This document shows positions 44,738 through 57,230 of a stretch of 64,000 nt of DNA, piece by piece. The notes under the pieces are model-generated. The model was not told the DNA's origin. It ran no database searches and saw only the letters and a program-made list of their open reading frames with translations. Each line of letters opens with the position of its first letter. The stretch's first letter is position 1. This DNA is from Bostrychus sinensis (Eukaryota > Chordata > Actinopteri > Gobiiformes > Eleotridae). Both the position numbers and the translations under genes were made by a program. The stretch is taken from positions 9,900,416-9,964,415 of the forward strand of contig CM036241.1 of NCBI GenBank assembly GCA_020698575.1. Reading direction: 5' to 3'.

Positions 44738-44862
44738 CTCTTTGGTGCTCAGGAATAAAATAAACTTGAAAAAAAGTGACATAAAACAAAACAAGCCACT
44801 CTTCATTCACCTGAATTATAAAAAGCCTTTATTTCATTTGGTTATATGATTATAAAGTCTTG
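44738..44862. repeat. Foldback repeat, copy 2 (single arm)
   Basis: GTGCTCTTTGGTGCTCAGGA, CCACTCTTCATTCACCTGAA and CCTTTATTTCATTTGGTTAT match 1438-1552 with scattered changes. The second arm seen in copy 1 is absent. Confidence 0.6.
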
Positions 44863-45226
44863 CACCAACACTCAGAGTGTACCAAATGTGGTGACTTATC
44901 ATCACAATATTCAAATATCCCATGACTATTACACAATACATTTGAAAAATATCACTTTTTCTAATGAGAGGCCTGGGGAGGGAATCAGATCTTGTAAATA
45001 AGACATTTGTGGAGATTTTGGATGATAATTTTTGTCACAGTTCTGTAGATATAATTACAAGAGACCGATATATTGGGCAGATTTTTGCATTTCTGACACA
45101 ACTGGTCATTGGCTGATGTTTGAGCTTTAATACCGATTTTTGCCCAGGTACTTGTTTGGGCAACCATGTGACTGAAGGACCGGATACATGAGGCTTTGTT
45201 TGAATGCTTTGGTGTACAAGTAATAA

Positions 45227-45573
45227 TAATAATAATGGATTGGATTTATATTGCACTTTTCAAGCTTGACAAGTTTCTCAAAGTGCCTTACAATTTGGTC
45301 CATTATTCATTCACTCCTCAGTCACACTCGGTGGTGGTGAGCTACTTCTGTAGCCACAGCTGCCCTGGAGCAGACTGACAGAAGCGTGGCTGCCATTCTG
45401 CGCCAACGGCCCCTTCCGACCACCACCAAACACAGCCACACTAACACATTCATACATACAGGCAAGGTGGGTGAAGTGTCTTGCCCAAGGACACAACGAC
45501 AGTATCAGATGGGATTCAAACCAGCTACCCTCCGGTTGCTGGGTGAATGCTTAACCCACTGTGCCACCATCGC
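45227..45573 (-). mobile_element. tRNA-derived SINE, long type, near full length
   Basis: On the minus strand an A box, GTGGCACAGTGGGTTAAGC, and a B-box-like GCTGGTTTGAATCCC are followed by TGTCCTTGGGCAAGACACTT, a middle region with CAGGGCAGCTGTGGCTACAG, and a tail of (ATT)n. It is longer than the SINE at 32163 because of the middle region. The broken SINE at 32445-34635 belongs to this type. Confidence 0.72.
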
Positions 45574-45707
45574 AGTCTGCAACGTTAGCTTCAATCCTCA
45601 AGAAAGTGCTGTACTGTAACTTTAATTCCACTGACTGTGGTTAAAATGTTGTCTTAGAGCTTTACAGTGAAACAAGCTTATACCAGACACTTAGTAATTA
45701 TAGAATC

Positions 45708-46160
45708 ATAGGGGTGTAATGATATAGTAACTATATTGATATATTGATTTTTTTCCCTACAATACAACTATATAGATACACATTATTTTGTATTGAATTG
45801 TATCATTTTCTAGGAAGTGTGTATCGATATACATTGATCGATAATATTGGGAATATCAATATTAGAAATGTGCATGTTAAAACCAGATACATCTTTTCTA
45901 ATGCAGTTTTTGTGTTTTTAATGAAATTAAGTGTTATATTTAACTTTTATTCACTCTCTGTCGGCTGGACATAATCAACCCCAGCTGCAATGCAACATTT
46001 GAGAGTAAACTTTTAAGATTTTTGGCAAAAAGTTGCTGTGTCGATTATTGATATGAAGGTGTTGAATTGTATCGAATCGTACTGTTACAAATTAGCCAAT
46101 ATTATTCTTGAATTACATCAGAACAATTCTAATCGATACACATCGTATCATTGCAAAAAC
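45708..46160. mobile_element. hAT-like MITE
   Basis: The left end ATAGGGGTGTAATGATAT and right end CATCGTATCATTGC are roughly inverted. The interior is rich in TATCGATA-type palindromes. No transposase and no clear 8-base duplication is seen. Confidence 0.45.
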
Positions 46161-47600
46161 GTATCATTAAAGATCCTATATAATCATATAATTTTTCTTA
46201 ATATGCTTTGTCTTATTATACTCTAACAGGGAGCGGTGCACTGCAGTGACAGCAGTGACAGCAGTGGAAAGACCCGGATGCACAGAACATTGGGAAACAA
46301 AACTGTAAGTTACAGGGAGAAATAGTCTACTATCATAAAATTTGGGTTAAAATTTGGAAAATCTGCACTGCAAATAACCAGTGCTTCTTGGTCATCAGTG
46401 GCTCTGGATTTGAAAAATCAGTATCGACATCAGTCAAAAAACATATCGGTCAACCTCTAATGTTCATTAATTTTGAGCTCACAAAAACAAGTTTGTTAAA
46501 AACAAATTTAATAATATTCTTTAACTGTCTTGTTACCAAATGTGGTGACTCTTTTATTAGTGTTTGTTTAAGAACATTCAAACAGTGCACATCATATTGT
46601 TATACCAAAATGTTGACATTACTGTAATAATCATGCCAAATCTAACCTTTTCCAGGTAAATGTGTTTACACCTGCAGAGAGATGAACTGATTCAAATAGA
46701 AGTCAACACATTGTCTATGCAGATTATACCATTTTATATGCAGATCCACTAAATCCATTATTTAAATGTTTATCCAAGGTGTCCGACTATGTTTTTCTTG
46801 GCATTTCTGCATAATAAATAATAAAATATAAATGTCTCCAGCAGTATCATATAGCAAACAATATTATTACAGTATAAAATAATTATTGCATGTTAAGCCT
46901 AGTTTCATTTGATTTGTTTTGAAGTATTGGGTTTTTTCCCACCACATGTCCAGACCTGTCCGTCTGTGACACTGTCAAAGGTGGAGCCATGAAAGGCAGG
47001 GCCTGTATTTGAAAAGTCACGTTCCTGTTTGCCTTAATGGCTTTGTAATATCTCCTGTAATAACTGACTGGTCTGATGCATGAGGACACAGCCGGTCCCT
47101 GAGCCACCGCTGGGCTCTCTACATTGATCCGTGTTGTCAGGCCACATAAAAAGAGGACCATTTTTCTCACATGCATTAATACACACAAGCTGCGTTCCTT
47201 TCACTCTGATAAATGACTTGTGCAGTAAATAGCAGACGACAATGATAAAAAGGGCTTAGGGGATTCCTTGTTGTCGTTGAGAGGTCTTTTCTGTCCCTTG
47301 TGAAAAGACTCCAGTGTGGGCTTTATAAAACAGTCACATGATTCTCTCTTTAGAAGCCTTTAGCCCACTCGGACATGAGCACACACGCTGTAATCCATAA
47401 GTCAAAGTCTTTCTTAGAGCAAGGAAGAAAAAGGCTTTGGGGCAGAGGAGAAATTCATCTTTGATATTTTTTGTATGAGGCTTTTCAAAATAAACCAAGA
47501 TAAAAATAGTTGGTCTATTATACAGTATTATTATATTATATCAATGAGCTTATTGACCCTTTCATAAGTGACATGTTCAAAAGACAGCTTTTTCGTTGTG
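46161..47600. other. Non-genic stretch
   Basis: About 1.4 kb of AT-rich sequence. Open frames reach about 100 codons on either strand, but none has a recognisable domain. Confidence 0.4.
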
Positions 47601-47604
47601 TTAA

Positions 47605-48108
47605 AGGTCCTATATTGTGCTTTTTTCAGGCTTTTTGAAATTGTTTTGTACACCTTTGCATTAGTGTTTCACATTTAAGAACTTAAAATGAAGTGTATGC
47701 TTGGAAAACATACTTATTTTGGGATGCTGGCACTTTAACTTCCTCTGCTGGCAACGGTGGAGACTGGACAGAGCATAAAATGGCTACTTAGCACGGCTAT
47801 TAGCAACATGGCACTAACAGATAAATAAATGAGCTGACTGCTTTGTAGTGACAACAATTTAAGTGCTGAAATGATCAGAAAGAGTCCGGTGATGGTGTAT
47901 GGGCTTTAGAAATGCACAGCACTTCCTGGTTTCATGTGTTTATGTAGAGCTGTGAGACCAAGCGTTTTTAGATCATTAGAAGAGCTTGGGATTACTCCCA
48001 CAAGTGTTAATGAAACAAAATACTACTCCAGGTCTGTTTCTGAGGTGTAAACATTATAACATGGTTAAAAACTCAAAAGAAGTCTATTTAGTGTAATAAG
48101 TTTTTGTA
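47605..48108. mobile_element. TTAA-type MITE, copy E
   Basis: TTAA at 47601-47604, then AGGTCCTATATTGTGCTTTT. The interior matches copy D (TTTGCATTAGTGTTTCAC, ATGATCAGAAAGAGTCCGGT, ACTACTCCAGGTCTGTTTCT). The right end is degenerate near 48100. Confidence 0.68.
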
Positions 48109-48899
48109 TTTTTGAAGCAGTAACAAAATGAACAAATCAACATGTGCACCAAGCCTACGAGCCAGATGTCTGATTTTGTTATGATGTGATGTGCCAATGT
48201 CTTTTCACAATAAGGCAATTAAGAAAGCAGTTTCATTACATTCTTAATCTAATGTATTTTCAAAAGCCTTGTACTTTCAGGTTGTAGCGTTGAGCCCTCT
48301 GCATCTACAATAACTGTGTTCTCACTGTAACAGACAAAATAAAATGAAAATTTACTGAGCATGTAACCATTTTGTACTCCCTTTATCTGTGCTGATGTGT
48401 TTTATGACGTATATTTCTGCTCTCACAGACTGGCCTCACCATCCTGTGATGAAGAGCCACCATTTACACTGCGCGACTATCTGCCCTGCTTTCCTTCTTG
48501 TATTTGAGGAAAACAGTTTAATCACCTGAAATGGTCTGGGAAAAAAAGATAGACCTTAAGGCGTCATCTTTGCTTTAATATCAAGAATTTGAATGATAAG
48601 TGAAATATTAGCACATATAGAGAGTTTTGAGCAATCACATGCATGCATACAAGGATTGTGACGAAAATGGGGATCTTTAATTGACTGCTGGACTACATGG
48701 CTTGTCAACACTGAATTGCCTTTTAATAATACAGAGAAAGTGTTTCTTCGAGCCAAGAAAAAGATATAGAGAAAAGGAAAACAAAGTTAAACATAGATAG
48801 AATTAGAAATAATTTTATATAAAACCTAGATTGTTGCAGGATAAGTCTGGCACTAAACTCTAGAGCTAGAAGTTTACCCCCAAAAGATGTTTTCCACAC

Positions 48900-48987
48900 A
48901 TATAAATCATTTTAAGTTATAAAACATGAATGCAAAAGTGTCCAAAACTCTTTCAAAAAACCTGAAAAAAACATATGACCCCTTTAA
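48900..48987. mobile_element. TTAA-type MITE right-end scrap
   Basis: The sequence up to AACATATGACCCCTTTAAGG resembles the right end of the 9333 family. No matching left end is seen. Confidence 0.4.
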
Positions 48988-49064
48988 GGTAGCAATAAAC
49001 TTCATATCGATGTAATCTATTAGTATTTTGCAGTAATCCAGCAGCAAGTCATCGCAAGCCAGAG

Positions 49065-49140
49065 TACTCTTGTGCCAGTCTCAGGCCTCAATAAATGGAG
49101 AGGGCTGCGTCAGGAAGGACATCTGGTGTAAAACGTTAAA
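49065..49140 (+). repeat. Dispersed LINE-3'-like repeat, copy 3 of 4
   Basis: TGTGCCAGTCTCAGGCCTCA, GGGCTGCGTCAGGAAGGACA and TCTGGTGTAAAACG match the family at 22545 and 50780. Confidence 0.55.
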
Positions 49141-52100
49141 TGACTATGTATATTACCACTACTAGGAGGCAGAGGATTTGCTTGTAAAGGAAAATGCAAA
49201 AGTAGTATTAGTATTTTGCAGTGCAGTATTGGTTCAGACAATACAAATAAAAGCATGTGCAGTTATAAAGGGTGGAGGTTCAGACTGTGACAAAAGAAAA
49301 TTCAACAGATAATTACATTAGCAGTGATAATCCAGTCCCAGACGCCTCATTGAGCATGCTCAGACGGCCCGACCGCACTGCTCAGGTCTGTGTGTGCGTC
49401 ACAGTTTCAGGAGCTGTGTCTGAGCTTGTCGGGACTGCAGGGACAGATCCAGTCTCAGTCTCTCTCTGTGATTTCTCTGCTGTGTTTGTGTTGCCTGTGT
49501 GTCCCCTGCTCCTCCTCTCACTGTTCAAATACGCTCCTCTTCAGTGGAGTGAGCTGTTGTCACTGTGTCAGCGCTGCTGGCCTGACCCTCGCACCAGCGG
49601 CACATGTCCAAACAGACCTCACACAAACTCAAACAAGGCTTTTACCACACTGTGAGGAATCTGACATGCATTCAAAATAAGGCTACTTGAAACATGACTT
49701 AGACATAGACACACGTTAAACTGACAGCGTAATGCAATAGGCCTTCTTCACACTTTTGTGTTTTCAACAGGAAATTTTATCACAGTACTCTGGGAGCAGT
49801 TGCAAGTGGCGCAAAACAGCCAAGTCCAAAATAAAAGTTTTTGCTTTGATAACACTGAACTCACTGTGAGTCAAAATCAAAAATGTATAAACTATAGATC
49901 TGTGCTGTGTTATAATTCATTTGAGACATTTTCAGTCTAAAAGACTTGAATACTACTGTTTATCTGCTGTCATCAATAGTTAGCTGATGCTAATTGTTCA
50001 TAGCATTTGTTCTTTTAAGCTTTATTCTTTACTTTCCTTAAAGGTACTGGAAGCAGCATGTGCTCCTACTGGTTTAAAACAGCACTGCAGTCTAAATCAA
50101 AACAATGGTCAGTGGGTTGCCAGTCACAGTCTGCTCTTTAGGTTTGTCACCAGCTGGTTCTGTAGCTCTGCTGTGAGCTGTGTCCACAGCTGCTGATGTA
50201 CAGATGTGGCCTCTGTAGCAGCCTGAGCATGGAGCTCTTTCTGCTTTTCTGATTGGACGATCAGCAATGCAAGGGATTAGAACCAAAACATAAATGTAAA
50301 CATAAACAATTTTGACATTATGTAAAATGTTTTTTTACTTCAGATGCACCATTGTTATCAGTAATTAAACATGTTTACATCATATCTGGGGACACGTGGG
50401 TCATTTTTATGTAGTATTAAAAAAATCCTGCTTGTTATACCTTTAATAATCATGAATAAACTCTAAATGAAAAAATGTGTAGCCTTTATTCAGCTGTTGG
50501 TGGTGTCTATGCCTCTGTAACTGTCACTACGTTCACAAACGTGGAGTTTGGTGAGCTTGTTGAAAACACTTGCTCCATTTAGCCAAAATGGGATAACACA
50601 ACGAGTAATTACTTAAAGGTCTATTGCATAGACATACAACTAATCAGAATTCAAGGGCAGTAACAACATATGCAAAATAAATTGGACTGCAGCCATGGAA
50701 AGCAAACCCGCTTTTACTTATCAGTTTTTTGTTTGTTTTTTTGTGGACTGGGATTGGTTTAAATGAGCTGTGTACCTTTTGTGCCAGTCCCAGGCCTGAA
50801 TAAATTGAGAGGTTTTTTTGGGGGTCAAGCATCTGGCACAAAACATTCCTGGTCACTGTCATTCAAGTCACTGTATGCTATAAGGTATATTATAAATTTG
50901 AAGACCATAATACATTAATTTTGTGTTATTTGTGTAAAGACTGCTATCATGGACAATGGACTCACCTTGTATTTCATTATAGATCTGTAGTATTGTGGCT
51001 ATAGCTGAGCAGTGGGACCCAGTTTTAATCTGGATCATCTTATTGTGCTTCAGGTCTTGGCCCACCAGTTGTTGAGTTGAGAAACATTGACAAACTTTGC
51101 TTTGTCTGGTTAAAATTACAGGAATTTTATTGTCATCAAAATGTAAAATAAATGCAGAAATATAATGGTATACAATGATGAGTGGGGTCAAACTTGGTTG
51201 GAGCAGCTTTAATTAAATTTCACAGGCTGATAATTCTGCCAAAGACTTGATTGGCAAAAAATAAAGTATTTCCTGTCCACTCTTTGAGGTTTCACAAACG
51301 TTGTTCTTTAAAGCTGTACACCAGATCTCTGAGATGTATGTTTGAGACAGAGCAGAGGACAGACCGAGCTCTTCCTCTCCAGAGCAAACACACAGTAAAC
51401 AGTTTTAGAGAGGAGTGTGTACATGAGCCTGTCCTGATGTGTACTCCGGCTGCAGACCTGGTCCTCACGCTCAGAGGTCTGGGTCTCTCAGTGTCAGGGT
51501 GCTCTGACCTGGGACACATCACACACAGGAAACAGGCCCAGGCCCCGGGGCCCCTTATTAAACACATGGGACGTCCCACAGGAAACAGCGTCTCAAACAG
51601 TCCCACACTCCTCTCAGCTGGTAAACCTCTGTGTGTTGTATACATCAGCCCTCAGCCCTCTTCACCTCAGCAGAGCCAGATCTGCTTCAGTAAATCATGA
51701 TAAGCTCAGTTAATCGTGTTTATAATAACTACTGCTTCTGTTTTAGTAACAGATGTATTTGACTTTTAAAAATCTGAATGTTAATGTATAACAACAGATA
51801 GGACACAGCAGTGCAGAAAGTGGAATAAATGGCTATAAAATAATTAAGTAACAGTCAGTGCAACTAAATTCAGCCCAATTAAATAAAGCTGGAAGACTGG
51901 TCCCTCTAACATCTTCTGCCCCATCACCACCTCAGCAGCAGAACCAGCTCCCTCTCCACAGCTTCCTCCTCTCAGCCACCTCCAGTGTCTAGGCCCTGGA
52001 AGAGACTTCTGCCATAAAATCTCTAACCAGTTCTCCAACATCGCATTGATCATTCATTTGTCTGAATAATTTATCTAAAGCCTGTCCTGGTTGACACTAC

Positions 52101-53784
52101 CTCAAGTGCATTGAAGGAGTGACCATACAGTGCCAAAGTAGCGACCAGCAGTAGGATGGGGAAATGGTTATTTAAAATTATGTATCTCAATAGTAAGTAA
52201 GTAAATTATTTGTAAAAAATGACTTTGTTTCATGTAAAAAAAAAAAAAAAAAAAAATGTTCTGAGATAACAATGGGTTTTGTCCAGCATTTTCCTGGCCT
52301 GGTGAGCCAGCGTCTCCTACTTTCTATTCAAAAGCAGGACAGCCTGGTTCTTCACTCAGAGGGAAGCCTTTCTCTCCGGTCAATTTGGAACTGGCCTATC
52401 CCAGCTGTTTATCTGCAGCGCTTCTTACAAATACCGAGTGAATGTAATAACTTCTCTGACCTGATGAACAGTGTTTAGTGCTTTCCTGCATCACCTGGTG
52501 GTTCTCCTGAAGTCCTTGCTGTTGTTCAGTCGTCTGTGGGATTTTTGTCTTTGTCTTGTTTCCATTTTAACAAGAAATTTCCATTCAGAAATAAGTACAG
52601 GGCTGCTCATAATACGCCGTATTCTGTTTTATGGCAAAACCGGCAAGAATCTGTCATGTTTGTTTGGGTCAGTGGTGCACTGCTTATGTCCCTCCTTTTG
52701 TTTCTCTAATTGGTTTCTTCGCCTGTCATTGTTCCGGCTGCAGAAAAAAACTTACGCGAACAGACACCAGATTAAATTCTTTATTTGGGAAAAGAGTTTG
52801 TCTGACGGATCAGGCAAATGTTTTCCAGGTGTTGTAGTAAGGCTGCATTACAGTAAAATTCCTAATACATTGGAATTAGGATATTTACAAATATCCTAAG
52901 CTTTTTCTGGGAGCTTTGGCCAATGTCCTTACCAGAAAAACACCAGAAAAGAAGAGATAATTGTGGGATTGCATCGGTCTGAACTCAGAGCTACAAGTTC
53001 ATATCTAAAAAAAGTTTTGATTTATTATTAATATTTTTCTGCAGGTCGCAATGTTGGGAACCTGAAGTTGGAATTTCCCAATTCCAGATGATGCAACAGT
53101 TTTTTTTCAAGTACCAGAAAAAAAAGTCCAGTAGTCTCCCGTTAAAAGAGCAATATACGCTCTACACATGTCAGTAAAATTTCATATTAAAGAGCAGACA
53201 TGCCCAATTGAACTTGGAGAGCAGAGACAGAAACCACATGGCCCTGAGTGACACAGTGTTGTATCTGATAAAGATATGAACTCTCCTTGATTCCTTTGAG
53301 CGCTGAATGAAAAGATGGATGGGTCTGAGCAGAAGAAACCATAGAACTATCCATATATCCTCATGACACTTGGAGCAGAAGCTTAATTGAAAACGGACTC
53401 CTGTAGTTTCGCGGCTCCCTGTGGTAGACCGACCCCTGACCCCTGGCCTTTAGTGACCTATGTGTCCAGACTGATACTCACCTGGTTCACATTAGTCCAT
53501 AAATCACATGCAAAGTCACACAGCTTTTTCTCATATTCAGCAGTGACAGAAGGTAATGATTCTCCATCGGACTGTTGAGTGAGGTGGAAGAAGAACTCCA
53601 AATCTGCAACTTTAAAATAATATCACTCAAGTAGAAGTAAAAGTAACCAGCAAAATTAAAACTTTGAGTAAAAAAATGGGCAATTAAATGTAAACTTTAC
53701 TTAGCCCTTATACCCTAATTTTAAAAAGTTACGTTCTCACTTAATTTCTTCATTTATTCATTTAACAACAACAACCCACATATA
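49141..53784. other. Long non-genic stretch
   Basis: Open frames up to about 150 codons occur on both strands (for example 51251-51700 and 49272-49655), but they overlap one another and show no known domain. An A run lies at about 52237-52256. A further dispersed-repeat copy is at 50780-50840, and 53605-53690 repeats the sequence at 41280-41370. Confidence 0.4.
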
Positions 53785-56035
53785 TGCTGAGGAGGCTTTT
53801 CAGGAGTTAAAGAAACTTCACTTCAGCGCCTATCCTCATACACTCAGACACATCTCTCCCAACGATCACCAGCTGACCAAAAACTCCATCCCTGTGCCTT
53901 CTTCTCACACCGCCTGTCACCTGCTGAATGCAACTATTCCATAGAAGACTGTGAGCTTTTGGCTGTAAAACCAAGAGGAATGGAGACACTATTTAGAAGG
54001 GGCAGGACATACTTTTGTGGTTTGGACAGATCATAAAAACCTGTCTTACATTAAAGCTGCACTACCTGATTTCTTTTTCCTTGTATTTTGGTAAAGATAA
54101 TTATTTAGTTATTAGTTACAGCATAACAGTAGTCATCTGAGAAAAAATGAGACTTTGAGGTCACCTGTGGGCTGTATTATAAGGGTTTTTGTTTTAAAGC
54201 GAGGGAAGGAACAGTTTAACCAATCACACGCTTTCATAGGACAGGAGCGCTCTGATTGGTCAATACATCCTTTATCTATCCAGAATCAGGTAGTGCAGTG
54301 TTAAGACTGCTAAGCTCTTAAATTTATGTCAAGCCTGACTTTGTTTTTCGACCGCTTTGATTTTACTCTAACCTACTGTCCAGGGCCTAGAAACATTAAA
54401 CCAGATGCACCTTGTTGCCACTTTATTTTACCAGACACTGCAGATGAAGTTGAGACCATCCTTCCCCCCTCCTGTGTCATTAGGCACTTTTCCACGGTAG
54501 AACGGTATGGGACGTGTCAGTACGAGATGCCTTAGAAAGGGTAGCCCCAAAACCTGCTGGTGTTTTCATTACTCCAGGAGGCCGGCGTCTGTTACATTAC
54601 AATGATGTCACGTAAGTGCAATGAAAATTGTGTTAATAAATGAGATAAAATATGTGTTTGAAACTCACTTTTAAAACATAAAGGCGCTGGCAACATTTAA
54701 TAAAAAGACGAGCGTAAATCCTGGTGTGTGTCTGTATGAGGTTGGTGTGTGTCTGTGTGAGGCAGGAGAGTAGTGCCAAAAGTAGAATGGTTTGGACCGC
54801 TTTTTGGGAACACTTTGGAAAGCTTTGGGAAGTGGAAACACCCCCAAGCAGCCCCGTCATGCCCCGTTCCAACATAGTGGAAAAGAACCTATAGGTTTAC
54901 TTACCTAGGAGACTGAGTCAGTGGTGAAGGAGGCACAGCTGAACCAGACCCAGCTAACGCACCGCCTAATTGTTTGTCCATTTGTTTTCAGGTTCTCCAG
55001 TGGGGACATGCCTCCTGCTTTGTTTGCCATCCAGGAGTTGTCTTTCGTCGTCATTTCTGGTGGCCTGGTATAGAGAGAGACACCAGGGAATACATCTTCA
55101 ACCTGCACAACCTGTGCTAGAGGTAAAGCCTCAAATCAACCTCCAGCTTGCAGCTTGCATCCTCTGCCTGTGCCTGGTCATCCCTGGTGCCATATTGCCC
55201 TTGATTTCATCTCTGAATTACCCAGTTCTCAAGGTAATTCAGTAATCCTAACAATAATAAATCAGTTCTCTATATCTGTACATTTTGTTGCTCTTTCAAA
55301 ACTACCTACAGCCCTAGAGATTGCGAACTTGTTAGTACCACATGTTTTTTGAATTCATGGGATTCCCTTGGATATTGTTTTGGATTGAGGACCACAGTTT
55401 GTATCCAGAGTTTGTAAGAGTTTTTGTGAAGCACTTGGTGCCAAGGTAAGCCTTTCATCAGGATTCCACCCACAGACCAAGCCCAGTGTGAGAGGACCAA
55501 CCAGGATCAACCAAGATCAACCAGGATCAACCAGGATCTAGAGGCTGCCCTGCGCTGTGTTGCTGCCCAGGACCCATCTAGCCGGAGCATGCACCTGCCA
55601 TGGGTGGAGTACGCTCATAACTCACTCTCATCCTCTGCCACCAGTTTGTCCCCTTTTGAATGTGCTCTTGGATATTTGCCCCCTTGTTTCCTGAACGGGA
55701 GGCAGACATTGCTGTCCCATGTGTGGCAGACCGTCTCCTGCAGTGTCGTCACACTGGGAAGACAGCTCGGGCTGCCCTACTACATTCTGCTGAGCAAAAT
55801 CGTCAAATTTCAGATAAACACCAGATTCCTGCTCCCGCATACCAACCAGGTCAGAAGGTTTGGCTTTCCTCCAGAGACATTACATTGGAAATCGAGTCTA
55901 AAAAACTTTGTTACATTGGATCTTTTGAGATTGAAAAAATTATCAACCCCACTGTTGCACATTTCATGTGTCACAGTTAAAGCCCATACGCTCCAGTCCT
56001 CTGTGCTCTTCTGCCTTATTCACAATAGAACATAA
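53785..56035 (+). pseudogene. Ty3/gypsy retrotransposon pol remnant
   Basis: Fragments in different plus-strand frames follow the gypsy pol order. RNase H-like sequence (EEWRHYLEG, TFVVWTDHKNLSYI) spans 53785-54050, then LTLFFDRFDFTLTY at 54330-54460. Integrase-like pieces (FRRHFWWPGIERDT, PWCHIALDFISELP, HGIPLDIVLD) run from about 55000 to 55960. Many stops and frameshifts break it. A 246-base MITE and another insertion of about 320 bases (54602-54920) split it. No LTRs are recognised. It is inactive. Confidence 0.68.
54055..54300. mobile_element. 246-bp MITE with TTAA duplication inside gypsy remnant
   Basis: The ends AGCTGCACTACCTGATT and AATCAGGTAGTGCAGTG form an inverted pair. TTAA lies immediately outside each end (54051-54054 and 54301-54304). 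The retroelement sequence is continuous across the site once one TTAA and the insert are disregarded. Confidence 0.82.
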
Positions 56036-56800
56036 ATCACATTTCAGGTACTGAAAGATATTTTACCATTTAATGACAGATATTTTAATATTCATTCAAT
56101 GTTTAATGGCAGCAACACATACAGATTCAGATTCAGAAAGCTTTATTTATCACCAAAGGGCAATTGATATTTAGTTTTGCCATGCATTCATCCATCCATA
56201 AATGACAAACATTAAATAAATAATTATGTCAATGATACAAAAGGTATGTAGGAGTGCAATGCCATAAAATGACATAATGATGTGATGACAGAGATATCCA
56301 CAGACAGTGTTGTAAACTCTATGCACAGGCAAACAGGTTGATGCGTAAATTTAGTATGTGCTTGATTCCTGTGAAGTGTTTTTTGTTTTGAGCTTTTTGT
56401 ACACCTCTGTATACAGCTCATCTCTGGTGGAATTATAAAAGAAGCAGTCTCCATAGACTCACTGTGGCCTACAACGATGCTTTTAGACTTTTACTGAAGG
56501 TTCCCATGTGGCACAGTGCTCGTCAATTGTTTGTGGACGCTCACATCCACACATGTGAGGCACTGTTGAGACATTTAATATATACATCCTCTCTGTTTCT
56601 ATTCGCTCCATAACTTCAATTCATTTGTTCCAAAATGCTCTCTTAATGCATCTCCAGAACATTTGCCTTTGTTTTTAAATCAATGTTGGGAAGGTATTAC
56701 AGAATAATGATTTGTTAACTTTGTTTGGTGTTGTTGCCTGTGTAAACCATTTACCTCAATCTCAACTGACTTTGTAGGTCTCGTATATATTTATTTATGT
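56036..56800. other. Non-genic stretch
   Basis: At about 56128-56175 GATTCAGAAAGCTTTATTTA begins a common fish repeat end. Nothing else is recognised. Confidence 0.4.
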
Positions 56801-57230
56801 AATTTATGTTTATCATGAATGACTTTGTTAAAGTGCTTGAAATTATGCTTTTTATTTTATACGATCATAAACGACTTTGGGAGGTCTAATGATTTTTGAT
56901 TTTTAGTCTACACAACTTTATATGACTTTGTAAAGCTTTCACTGTTATTTTTTTTTCTCATACGTTCATAAACGACTTGAGGAGGTCTAACGTTTTTTTT
57001 TTATTTTTAGTTGATATGACTATAAACAAGTTTGTAAAGCTTTTAAATTATGCTTTTTTATTTTATACGAATATAAATTACTTTAGAAGATGATTGATTT
57101 TTATTTTACATGATCATAAACAACTCTGCTAAGTCGTCAAATTATGCTTTTTATTATTGTTATTTATTTTTTATGTTTTTTCATGAACGACAAAGCTTTG
57201 AAATTGTGTCTTTTGTTTTAGATGATCTGT
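56800..57230 (+). repeat. Diverged tandem repeat of about 100 bases
   Basis: The phrase CATAAACGACTTTGGGAGGT at about 56866 recurs as CATAAACGACTTGAGGAGGT at about 56966, and in weaker form near 57067, 57112 and 57180. Each is followed by T-rich sequence and AAAGCTTT. Unit lengths vary. Confidence 0.6.

Noticed and set aside
49272..49655. 127-codon plus-strand frame
   Set aside because: Overlaps another frame of similar length, low-complexity cysteine/serine content, no domain recognised.
51251..51700. 149-codon plus-strand frame overlapped by a 117-codon minus-strand frame
   Set aside because: The two frames mirror each other over GC-richer sequence, with no known domain or neighbouring exons.
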